Shown here one piece after another: positions 16,275 through 23,462 of a stretch of 64,000 bases of DNA (the stretch's first letter is position 1; the number at the start of each line of letters is the position of its first letter). The translations under genes were made by a program, and so were the position numbers. The notes beneath the pieces were generated by a model, which saw nothing but the letters and a program-made list of their open reading frames with translations, did not search any database and was not told where the DNA came from. The DNA is taken from contig NZ_CP095390.1 of the NCBI RefSeq assembly GCF_023008585.1, positions 868,001-932,000 on the forward strand. Direction: 5' to 3'. Source of the DNA: Natribaculum breve. Lineage in GTDB: Archaea > Halobacteriota > Halobacteria > Halobacteriales > Natrialbaceae.

Positions 16275-17246
16275 CTACGCGTACCCCAGAGCGGTCAGTC
16301 GTCGCTCGAGGACGTCCTCGTCCGGGTCGCCCCGACCGTCGACCGGCGGTTCCGGGAGGATCCGACGGCGGTCCGTAGACGCCACCTCGAGCCAGGGGAC
16401 GGCGAGGAGGTCCTCCCGGTGCAGGCCACGCGGGTGGCCGTACATCGGGACGGGAATCGGGAACCCCCGTTCGCCGATCAGGTTGCCGTGGTCGGCCGTC
16501 ACCACGCTCTTGCCCGACAGCGCCTCGAGGAGGTCCTCGACGTGCGGTAAGACGAGGTCGAGGTTCTCCCGGTAGGCCCTGCAGACGGTCGCGACGTCGA
16601 CGTCGTCGTCGTAGATCAGGCGAAACCACGGGTTCGCCTCCCCGGCATCTCGATTCTCGAGGTCGGCGTCGAGCCCCTGGTGGGCGAACGTCCGGCCCGT
16701 CGGTCCCAGAAACGGGAAGTGCGGCTGCATGAAGTGGACGATCAGGCGTTTCTCCGGGAACCGTTCGTGTGCGGCGATGGCTTCCTCGACGACGGCCTCC
16801 GGTCGCACCGTCTCGGCCTCCTCGTCCCATCGATCGTCGAGGAGATCCACGACCGCGTGGAACACGCCGTCCTCGAGGTGGTGGACGTGGGGGTTGGCTG
16901 TGACGTAGACGGTGTCGTGGAGCGTCCGCCCCGCGAAGTTTCGCTGTACGAACTCGCCGCTGTCGCTGCCTTTCGACCGGACCTCGCGGAGGTCGCCCTC
17001 GAGCGTCGACCGCGCCGCGAAGAGGTCGTAGCGACAGGCGTCGAGGATCAGGAGGTTGTCCCAGTCGGCCGCGATCACGTCGATCCCGTCGTCCGTTCCC
17101 TCGAGTGCGTTCAGGACGTCCCGGGTCCTCGAGTTGACGGTCAGCGCGACGGTGAACAGTTCTCGCCGGAGCAGTCGCGGATTCCGGAGCACCCGGCGGA
17201 CGTTCTCGGCGGAGTACCTGTCCGGCAGGAGAGCCAGCGGATTCAT
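16275..17246 (-). CDS. Sulfatase-like/AlkP-superfamily hydrolase
   Basis: A 323-residue protein with the AlkP/sulfatase fold in short form. An N-terminal basic helical region (about 1-50) precedes NLLILDACRYDLF, with the first metal Asp and a nearby Cys. KGSDSGEFVQRNF, the metal-site segment VTADHGN and YGHPRGLH follow. It ends RRLTALGYA, a relaxed form of the L-x-x-LGY tail of the other AlkP proteins here. The standard sulfatase C/S-x-P-S-R motif is not obvious, so I expect phosphate- or phosphonate-type chemistry, or sulfatase-like chemistry without formylglycine. A promoter motif lies 27 bases upstream; it is divergent from the flippase gene. Confidence 0.75.
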   Translation of the reverse strand: MNPLALLPDRYSAENVRRVLRNPRLLRRELFTVALTVNSRTRDVLNALEGTDDGIDVIAADWDNLLILDACRYDLFAARSTLEGDLREVRSKGSDSGEFVQRNFAGRTLHDTVYVTANPHVHHLEDGVFHAVVDLLDDRWDEEAETVRPEAVVEEAIAAHERFPEKRLIVHFMQPHFPFLGPTGRTFAHQGLDADLENRDAGEANPWFRLIYDDDVDVATVCRAYRENLDLVLPHVEDLLEALSGKSVVTADHGNLIGERGFPIPVPMYGHPRGLHREDLLAVPWLEVASTDRRRILPEPPVDGRGDPDEDVLERRLTALGYA

Positions 17247-17272
17247 GTGGGGGGACGCTCTCGAGGCGGTGA

Positions 17273-17281
17273 CGTTGTTAT
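17273..17281 (-). promoter_or_regulatory. ATAACAACG promoter motif before the sulfatase-like gene
   Basis: Minus-strand ATAACAACG ends 27 bases before ATG 17246, at TATA position. It differs by one base from the ATAACAAAG motif of other glycan genes. Confidence 0.5.
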
Positions 17282-17401
17282 ACGCGCGAAAACGGGTGAT
17301 ATCTCCGTCCTACTCGAGACGCACAGTCGTCGGCGCTCGATCCGGTTGCGGCAGGCCGACGCGACCCGGTCGGTCGACTCGCGTAATCGACGGACTACTA
17401 A

Positions 17402-18919
17402 ATGGCGGCTTCTGGAACGTCGCCGTGGATGGCAACGGATAGTTCGTCGAAGCTCTCCTCTCTCCGATCCGTCGCCGACGGGGCGACGTTCCACTACGTC
17501 GGCACCGTCGTCGTCAACGCCGTCGGCTTCCTGTTGAACCTCGCGCTGACGCGAACGCTCGGGCCCAGCGTCTACGGCGTCTACGCCTACGGGACGCTGG
17601 TGATCTCCTCGACGCTGACGTTCGCGAACCTCGGTTCCGACGTCTCGACGACGCGGTACCTGTCGGCGAACCGTGACGATCCGGCCTACCAGAACCGTAT
17701 TCTCGGCCTCTCGTATCTCACGACGACCGTCGTCAGCCTGCTCGCCGCGGTCGTCCTCTACCTCGCCGCGCCGACGATCAACGCCTCCACGCTCGAGGAG
17801 CCGCTGTTTACGCCCGCGTTGCGAATTTTCGCGATCGCGCTCCCGTTCCAGGCGCTCACTCGCGTCGTCTCGAGTACGTTCCGTGGACTCGAGCGGGCGG
17901 TCGGAAAGACCGTCGTCCTGGTGCTCGGCCCCGTCCTCCGGCTGCTCGTCGTCGTCGCCGCGGTACTCGTGGGCTACTCGCTGCTCGGCGTCGCGGCCGC
18001 CTACGCCGTCGCCTGTCTGCTGGCGTTTCTGTCCGCGCTCTCGTACGCGCTGGCCCGGACCGACCTCCGTCCCGAGTGGGACCTCCGCCGCGAGGAGGTG
18101 ACGGCGTTTTACGACTACTCGGCCCCGCTGACGCTGTCGAAGGCCGCCTCGTTCCTGTTCAAACGCGTCGACGTGCTGATGGTCGGGATCTTCCTCGCCT
18201 CCGCGAGCGTCGGCGTCTACAACGTCGCCGTCTTGCTCGCGACGGTCATCGCGATGCCACTCGGCGGGATCAACCAGCTGTTCCCCCCGGTCGCCTCACG
18301 GCTCCACGCCAACGGCGACCGCGACGAACTCGAGGGCGTCTACGCGACGGTGACGCGGTGGTCGATCACGGCCTCGCTGATCCTCGCGCTGCCGCTTTTC
18401 GTCTACCGGGCGGAGGTGCTCTCGCTGTTCGGTCCGGAGTTCGTCGTCGGAACGGGCGTCGTCGCGCTGTTCGTCGTCGGCCAGCTGTTCAACGCCGCCG
18501 CCGGCCCGGCGAACGACCTCCTGACGATGACCGACCACCAGTACCTCGTCATGGCGAATCACTTCTGTTTCGGCGTCGTGAACGTCGTCTTGAACTACCT
18601 CTTTATCCTCGAGTTCGGGCTGGTCGGCGCGGCGCTCGCGACCGCCGGCGTGCTGGCGTCGCTGAACGTCGTCCGCGTCGTCGAGGTCTGGTACCTCGAG
18701 GGTCTGTTCGCCTACTCGAGGGCTCTCTGGAAGCCGCTGGCCGCCGCCACGGTCGCCGCCACCACGATGGTCGGCGTGGAGCTGTACCTCGACGGATACG
18801 TGCTGCTCGTCGTCGGTAGCGCTGCCGGTTCCCTCGCGTTTCTCGCCTGCCTCTACCAGTTCGGACTCGCAGAACGGGACGTCGAACTCGCGGGCGACTA
18901 CCTCGAGATGATGTCCTGA
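17402..18919 (+). CDS. Polysaccharide flippase (MATE/MOP superfamily, Wzx-like)
   Basis: A 505-residue integral membrane protein with about 14 predicted helices, typical in length for Wzx flippases. Features include the N-terminal FHYVGTVVVNAVGFLLNLALTR with the signature LGPSVYGVYAYG, the mid-protein amphipathic YDYSAPLTLSKAASFLFKRVDVLMVG and a C-terminal helix pair. It flips lipid-linked saccharides to the outer face of the membrane. An alternative start at ATG 17429 would trim 9 residues. The TGA stop (18917-18919) is exactly the left flank of a family A palindromic element, with a second TGA at its far end (19026-19028). Confidence 0.92.
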   Translation: MAASGTSPWMATDSSSKLSSLRSVADGATFHYVGTVVVNAVGFLLNLALTRTLGPSVYGVYAYGTLVISSTLTFANLGSDVSTTRYLSANRDDPAYQNRILGLSYLTTTVVSLLAAVVLYLAAPTINASTLEEPLFTPALRIFAIALPFQALTRVVSSTFRGLERAVGKTVVLVLGPVLRLLVVVAAVLVGYSLLGVAAAYAVACLLAFLSALSYALARTDLRPEWDLRREEVTAFYDYSAPLTLSKAASFLFKRVDVLMVGIFLASASVGVYNVAVLLATVIAMPLGGINQLFPPVASRLHANGDRDELEGVYATVTRWSITASLILALPLFVYRAEVLSLFGPEFVVGTGVVALFVVGQLFNAAAGPANDLLTMTDHQYLVMANHFCFGVVNVVLNYLFILEFGLVGAALATAGVLASLNVVRVVEVWYLEGLFAYSRALWKPLAAATVAATTMVGVELYLDGYVLLVVGSAAGSLAFLACLYQFGLAERDVELAGDYLEMMS

Positions 18920-19025
18920 TACTGCCGGACAACAGTCGCTGCACTCCCGGTCGCGACTCGGCGTCTGTCTCCACTGGCGACGGCGTCTCACGTGCGATCA
19001 GCGTGACTCGTTACGACCAGCAGCG
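18920..19025. repeat. Family A palindromic element on the flippase stop codon
   Basis: The 106-bp element begins TACTGCCGGACAACAGTC and is homologous along its length to the minus strand of the copy at 21311-21418 (shared CTGGCGACGGC, CACGTGCGATCA-like core and a GAYCAGCAG end). It is flanked by TGA on both sides, a 3-bp TNA duplication in which the left TGA is the flippase stop codon. Confidence 0.75.
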
Positions 19026-19080
19026 TGAGCCGCCGCTATCGGGTTCGAACGAAAGGCGCAGAACGTGTCGGCAGCCGTCG

Positions 19081-20889
19081 TTACTGGTCCCGTGCGTTGT
19101 ACTCGACGTCGACGCTCGCGTCGCCGAGCAGTTTGAAGTCGGTGATGTCGCCGTCGAACCAGTAGGCGTCGAGCCAGCCTGCGACCGTCCCGCGAACGGC
19201 CGATCCCTCGACGACGTCGCCCTCGTCGATCGAGGCATCGCTGTAGTCGGACTTGACGACCTTGCCGTCGACGGTAAACGAGTAGGAACTGGGGTCTGAC
19301 GACTCCGTCCCGTCGATCACGAGCGCGTGCGGGAGGAGGTCGGCGTCGCCGTACTCGGCGGGGTCGATCTCCTCGCCGTCGACAGTGACGCGGGCGTTCC
19401 CGTCGGTGAACGTCACGTCGGCGATCGTCCCGGCAAAGCGGAACTGCTGTGTGCCGTCCGTGACCGAACTCTCGACGGTCGTCCCCGAGACGATCGTCGC
19501 GTCGTCCGTCGGCGCTTCCTCGTCGGCGAACTCGATCTCGCCGTCGACCGTGATCTCGAAACTCGAGGGCGTCCCCTGGCCGACGACCTCGAGGACGTGT
19601 GGCAGCTGTTCGCCGTAGTCGGCGGGGTCGACCTCCTCCCCGTTGACCGAGACCGTCGCCGGCCCGTCGACGGTCAACTGCTCTAAGTCGCCGCTGAACC
19701 GGAAGGCGTCGCGCCAGCTCGCGACGACGCCGTGGACGTTACCGCCGTCGATCTCCTCTTCGCCGTCGATCGAGGCACCCTCGTAGGTCGCCTGCTCGAC
19801 GGCACCGTCGACGGAGAACTCGTAGCGCGTCGCCTGCTCGGCACCGTCGCCGTCGAACAGGATGACGTTCTCGAGTTCGTCGTCGCCCTCGTTTTCGTTT
19901 CCACCGTCGTTCGCGTCGCTGCTCGACGACTGGCTCTTCCCTGCGGCGGCCTCTTCGGCCGACGTCGGACAGCCGTCGGGGACGAAGTCTTTCGGGTTCG
20001 TTCCGTTTCCGCTGCGGAAATTGACGGTGCTCCCGTTGGCTCTCCTGACGCCGCCGTTGTAGCCGGTGTTGTACTGCGTGTTGGTGACGGTAACTCTCGA
20101 GCCGCGGCCGTTCGCGCCGGCGGCGATCGAGTAGTGCCGTCCGTTCATGTCGAAATGGCAGTTGTCGACCTCGACCGGGCCGGGCGACCACGCCCAGAGA
20201 CCGCGGCCGTCCTTCTGGAACTCGGCGTCGTTGACCGCGACGGAGTTCGTCACCTTCCCCTCTGCGAGCCGGAAGTGCGTGACCCAGGAGTTCTTCGAGT
20301 AGCACCTGTCGATGTGGACCGTGCCGCCACCGCCGGTGCCGGGTGCAGAGCAATAAAAGGAGTTGTCGCCCATCTCCTGGATGTTGACCCGCTTGATGTC
20401 GAGGTGGCCGTTGTGTTTGGGCGCGACCCAGATGCCCAGTCCGGATCGATACCCGCGCTCGGCTCCATCGCCGAGGTAGACGTTCTCGATCGTACTCGTG
20501 TTTCCACCCGTGTCGGCCACGCCGAAGTAGGCGTCGTCGCCGAGTGCGCCCTTGAAACCGACGTTGCGAACGGTCCAGTTCGTCCCTTTGGCGTCGATGA
20601 CCGCTCGCGCGCCGGGTGCCGTACAGTCGATGAGCTTGTTCTCGAACGTCTCACCGCTGCCGACCGTGATCACGCGCCGCTCGTTTGCCTCGAGCTCGAT
20701 CACGTCGTAGTCGTCCGCCAGCGCGGTGCCGGTCGCCGCCGCGGTACCCGTGGCGGCGGCCGCTGCCGCGCTCGCCATCTTCAGATACGATCGTCGGTGA
20801 AGTAATCCATCATTACGATCGTCTCCTGTCGTCTCGTCCGCAGAGCAAACCGTTTCGTCGTCGTCCAGTACCGAAGAGTCGCGTGCCAT
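19081..20889 (-). CDS. Tat-exported parallel beta-helix protein with three C-terminal repeat modules
   Basis: A 602-residue protein. The N-terminus has HRRSYLKMASAAAAAATG, a twin-arginine export signal (about 32-60). Residues about 62-310 form a right-handed parallel beta-helix of pectate-lyase type with GSGETFENKLIDC, NVYLGDG, HNGHLDIKRVNIQE and NGRHYSIAAGANG. A Ser/Asn/Glu-rich linker follows, then three modules (about 340-602) of about 85 residues with the shared pattern YEFSVDG/EITVDG/SFTVDG and AFRFSGDL/QFRFAGTI/AYWFDGDI. It is likely a secreted surface protein or polysaccharide-binding or -cleaving enzyme. The paralogue at 21419 has only the helix part. Upstream promoter elements are shared with that paralogue. 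Confidence 0.82.
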   Translation of the reverse strand: MARDSSVLDDDETVCSADETTGDDRNDGLLHRRSYLKMASAAAAAATGTAAATGTALADDYDVIELEANERRVITVGSGETFENKLIDCTAPGARAVIDAKGTNWTVRNVGFKGALGDDAYFGVADTGGNTSTIENVYLGDGAERGYRSGLGIWVAPKHNGHLDIKRVNIQEMGDNSFYCSAPGTGGGGTVHIDRCYSKNSWVTHFRLAEGKVTNSVAVNDAEFQKDGRGLWAWSPGPVEVDNCHFDMNGRHYSIAAGANGRGSRVTVTNTQYNTGYNGGVRRANGSTVNFRSGNGTNPKDFVPDGCPTSAEEAAAGKSQSSSSDANDGGNENEGDDELENVILFDGDGAEQATRYEFSVDGAVEQATYEGASIDGEEEIDGGNVHGVVASWRDAFRFSGDLEQLTVDGPATVSVNGEEVDPADYGEQLPHVLEVVGQGTPSSFEITVDGEIEFADEEAPTDDATIVSGTTVESSVTDGTQQFRFAGTIADVTFTDGNARVTVDGEEIDPAEYGDADLLPHALVIDGTESSDPSSYSFTVDGKVVKSDYSDASIDEGDVVEGSAVRGTVAGWLDAYWFDGDITDFKLLGDASVDVEYNARDQ

Positions 20890-21310
20890 GCGTTCGGGTA
20901 ATCTGACGATACCTGCATAAACCTTTCTTCTCTCCCATCGGTTAAATTTACGGAGATTAAATTGTTACTGTATTCTCTATCAGTCAATCTTCCACGTTCG
21001 TACACGAATTTATATATTCGACCTGCTCGCAGTCTTCGAGTTAATAGACTATTACCGAATTCGAGCGTCGAATAAATTGACAATATCTCACGACAGTTCG
21101 CGGGTCGCGACCGTTTTGCCCCGTTCGTGCCACGACACTCGAGCGAGTGTCACGTCGACGTGCGTTCGTCGCGACTCGCGATCACTGTTCGGCGATTCGG
21201 AGGTCCTCAAACCGAAGTCGGTGAAAAATCGTGGTGGAGGGCACCGCCGCCGGCGACGACGCGCCAGCGGCGGGGAGGGTCAGCGTCAGCGGATACGGAC
21301 CGGGTCGTCA
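20890..21310. other. 421-bp AT-rich promoter region upstream of the long beta-helix gene
   Basis: It contains the promoter described separately and an AT-rich tract (20930-21080) with several TTAAAT and TATATA words, the least GC-rich non-coding stretch in this half of the window. No gene is seen. Confidence 0.5.
20915..20951 (-). promoter_or_regulatory. Promoter plus conserved upstream site of the long beta-helix gene
   Basis: Minus-strand GGTTTATGC (20923-20915) is a TATA box 26-34 bases before ATG 20889. GTAAATTTAA (20951-20942) lies 25 bp further upstream. The same two elements with identical 25-bp offset precede the paralogue at 22363. Confidence 0.6.
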
Positions 21311-21418
21311 TACTACTGGACAAAACGATTCTCACATCGATCGCACTCGAACGGCCGTCGCCAGCGGCGACGGCACGTGAGACGCGATCGAGTGTTCAGT
21401 GACTTTTGTCCGGCAGTA
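21311..21418. repeat. Family A palindromic element on the short beta-helix gene's stop codon
   Basis: The 108-bp element has terminal inverted repeats TACTACTGGACAAAA and TTTTGTCCGGCAGTA (14 of 15 complementary) and the inner palindromic core GCCGTCGCC-AGC-GGCGACGGC. It is flanked by TCA on both sides; the right TCA (21419-21421) is the TGA stop codon of the minus-strand gene. Confidence 0.85.
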
Positions 21419-22363
21419 TCAGTTCGAGACGGCGTCTTCGGCGCTCTTCGGGACGCCGTCGGGGACGAACGCCTCGGGGTCGTTGCCGACGTCGTTCTCG
21501 TTGACCCTGGCACCGGGAAGCTTCTTGACTCCGCCGTGGAAACCGGTGTCGTAGTCGGTTTTCGAGACGTTCGCCGTCGAGCCGCTGCCGTTCGCGCCCG
21601 CGTTGAGCGCGTAGTGGCGACCGTTCGTCTCGAGCTGGCAGTTCTCGATTTTACACGGACCGGGCGACCAGACCCAGACCGCGCGGCCGTCGTAGCCGTC
21701 GTCGTCGAGGAGGACACTCGAGTTCGTGACCTTGCTGCCGGCCGAGCCGATCCGGTAGTGAGAGACGCGGCAGTTCGCCGCGAAACACTCGTCGATGTGG
21801 ATCGTACCGCCGCCCTTTCCGGCGGGGGCCGACGCGTAGATCGCGTTGTCGGAGAACTCCTGGACGTTCACGTGCTTGAAGTCGATGTGGCCGTTGTGTT
21901 CGGGCGTGACCCAGACGGCAGTCTCGGCGGTCGCGTGACCGGCGTTCGTACTGCCGTCACCGAGGTAGACGTTCTCGAACGTGCTCGAGCCGTTGCCGGT
22001 GTCGCCGAGGCCGAAGACGGCCCCCGGCTTGCCGACGTCGAGTCGGCCTTTGACTGCCACGTTCCGGATGGTCCAGTCGGACCCGTACGCGGTAACGGTC
22101 GCGCGGGCACCGGACGCGGTGCAGTCGATGAGCTTGTTCTCGAACGTCTCACCGCTCCCGACCTCGATCGTACGGTCCTCGCCGGACGAGATCTCGATCG
22201 TCTCGTAGGACTCGTCGGCCGTCGCCGTACCGATCGCCGCCGCGGAGGTCGCCGCCGTGGCGACCGCAGCGAGCGACCTGACGTAGTTCCGGCGCGTTAA
22301 CCGGGAATTACGTCGCGTTTCGGGGGCGGTATCGTTCTCGGTGGTGCGGGGGTTCTGCGCCAT
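21419..22363 (-). CDS. Exported parallel beta-helix protein (short paralogue)
   Basis: A 314-residue protein with a twin-arginine-like signal TRRNYVRSLAAVATAATSAA (about 22-45) and one right-handed beta-helix domain (about 50-300). It matches the N-terminal half of the 19081 protein through GSGETFENKLIDCTA, FENVYLGDG, EHNGHIDFKHVNVQE, NGRHYALNAGANG and PDGVPKSAEDA, but ends just where the paralogue's linker and repeat modules begin. It is presumably surface-exposed or secreted; ligand unknown. The stop TGA is part of the duplicated TNA target of a palindromic element. Whether that insertion shortened the gene or simply landed on its natural stop cannot be told from one sequence. Confidence 0.82.
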   Translation of the reverse strand: MAQNPRTTENDTAPETRRNSRLTRRNYVRSLAAVATAATSAAAIGTATADESYETIEISSGEDRTIEVGSGETFENKLIDCTASGARATVTAYGSDWTIRNVAVKGRLDVGKPGAVFGLGDTGNGSSTFENVYLGDGSTNAGHATAETAVWVTPEHNGHIDFKHVNVQEFSDNAIYASAPAGKGGGTIHIDECFAANCRVSHYRIGSAGSKVTNSSVLLDDDGYDGRAVWVWSPGPCKIENCQLETNGRHYALNAGANGSGSTANVSKTDYDTGFHGGVKKLPGARVNENDVGNDPEAFVPDGVPKSAEDAVSN

Positions 22364-22390
22364 TGCATTCGGTTAACCCGGAGTTGTCAG

Positions 22391-22426
22391 TATAAACTTT
22401 TCCTTATCAGGGCAGATTAAATTTAC
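22391..22426 (-). promoter_or_regulatory. Promoter plus conserved upstream site of the short beta-helix gene
   Basis: Minus-strand AGTTTATAC (22399-22391) is a TATA box about 28 bases before ATG 22363. GTAAATTTAA (22426-22417) lies at the same 25-bp offset as in the paralogue's promoter (20915-20951). Confidence 0.6.
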
Positions 22427-22584
22427 TGAGTTTCCATATAACACCAGAATACATATAGGATATTTTTGAAAATCCGTCACGAATACAAGACTATTATACA
22501 GGGCAGACTCACGCGCCGGCCGTAACGAAAAGTACGTGTTACCCACCGAACGCTGCGAGAAGCGACGCGACAACGGCTGGTTTA

Positions 22585-22773
22585 TACTGCCGGACGACAC
22601 GGTTCATACTGCCGGACGTAAGTCGTGAAAGATTTTCGCCGTCCCGGGGTGGCGAGAATCTTCACACAGTTACGTCCGATAGTATCAGCCGTCGATCGCA
22701 CCCGAGACGCTGTCGTCGCTGCCGACACCCGTCGAGACGCGATCGAGTAGTCACTGACGGTTGTCCGGTAGTA
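22585..22773. repeat. Family A element interrupted by another element
   Basis: Its ends are TACTGCCGGACGACACGG and TTGTCCGGTAGTA. Internal text CGATCGCACCCGAGACG and GAGACGCGATCGAGT matches the copies at 37576 and 21311. After removal of bases 22607-22687 the sequence reads CGGTTCA-GCCGTCGATCGCAC, matching the uninterrupted CGGTTCAGCCATCGATCGCAC at 37590-37610. The flanks are TTA and TGA. Confidence 0.75.
22607..22684. mobile_element. 78-bp palindromic MITE nested inside a family A element
   Basis: Its inverted ends are TACTGCCGGACGTAA and TTACGTCCGATAGTA. TCA occurs on both sides (22604-22606 and 22685-22687), while the uninterrupted relative at 37576 has a single TCA at this point. That is direct evidence of insertion with a 3-bp target duplication. 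An inner hairpin AAGATTTTCGCC/GGCGAGAATCTT is also present. No coding capacity. Confidence 0.8.
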
Positions 22774-23228
22774 TGACCCGCTCGAGCGAGCGCACGCTCG
22801 GTCGAAGCGTGACGGTTTCGGTCGACACGCACACGTTGACGGCGATGGCGTGCCAGGAAACGGTCTGTTACCGCTCGAGAAACGGACGTCGGTCGTCGTT
22901 CGGACGTCGTGAGTAGATCGTCGTGATCACGCCGCGAGTATCGTTACTGCCCCGAGAGCGGCGGCGAACGCGGGTGCACACTACGGTCCCGATCGCTGGC
23001 CCTCTCGCTCCCGTTCGTCGGATCGGCGGTCGCACGGTCCACGACGGCTACCCGGGCCACCGTCGTTCGCGCTCGAGTCGGTGCTGGTTCGTCGGCGTCG
23101 TGACTCGACGGCGGCGGCGCTCGAGCAGGACGTCGATATTCGACTCGACTGCGTCGCCGGAGTGGTACCGGTCGGCCAGCGTCACAGACACGCCACGAGC
23201 GCGTCACGAGCGCGTGAAGTCGCTCGAG

Positions 23229-23285
23229 GGCTGGTGTGGCGTTGGATGGCTGGTGTGGCGTTGGATGGCTGGTGTGGCGTTGGAG
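23229..23285 (+). repeat. Three tandem 19-bp repeats
   Basis: GGCTGGTGTGGCGTTGGAT occurs at 23229-23247, 23248-23266 and 23267-23285 (last base G in the third). It is non-coding and purine-rich on this strand. Function unknown. Confidence 0.85.
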
Positions 23286-23462
23286 GGACCGCACCGACGG
23301 TGGTCCGGACGGGCCACGGCGTCGGCCGGTCGAGATTCGCACCGCTCGCGTCGAAGGGGACGGAAGCGTGATCGCCCAGTGCAGTCGCCAACCGGGAGCG
23401 GACGCCAGCCTGCAGTGACGTACGAATGCGCGCTGCCCTGCAGTCGATCCGGCGACGAACGA

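Larger units (their letters stand above)
22364..23462. other. 1.1-kb non-coding region with nested repeats and a tandem repeat
   Basis: From left to right it holds the promoter of the short beta-helix gene, an AT-rich tract (22380-22500), a family A element interrupted by a second element (22585-22773), and three 19-bp tandem repeats (23229-23285). Long open frames on both strands are arginine/serine-rich shadows; none looks real. Its density of repeats suggests a site tolerant of insertions. Confidence 0.6.
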
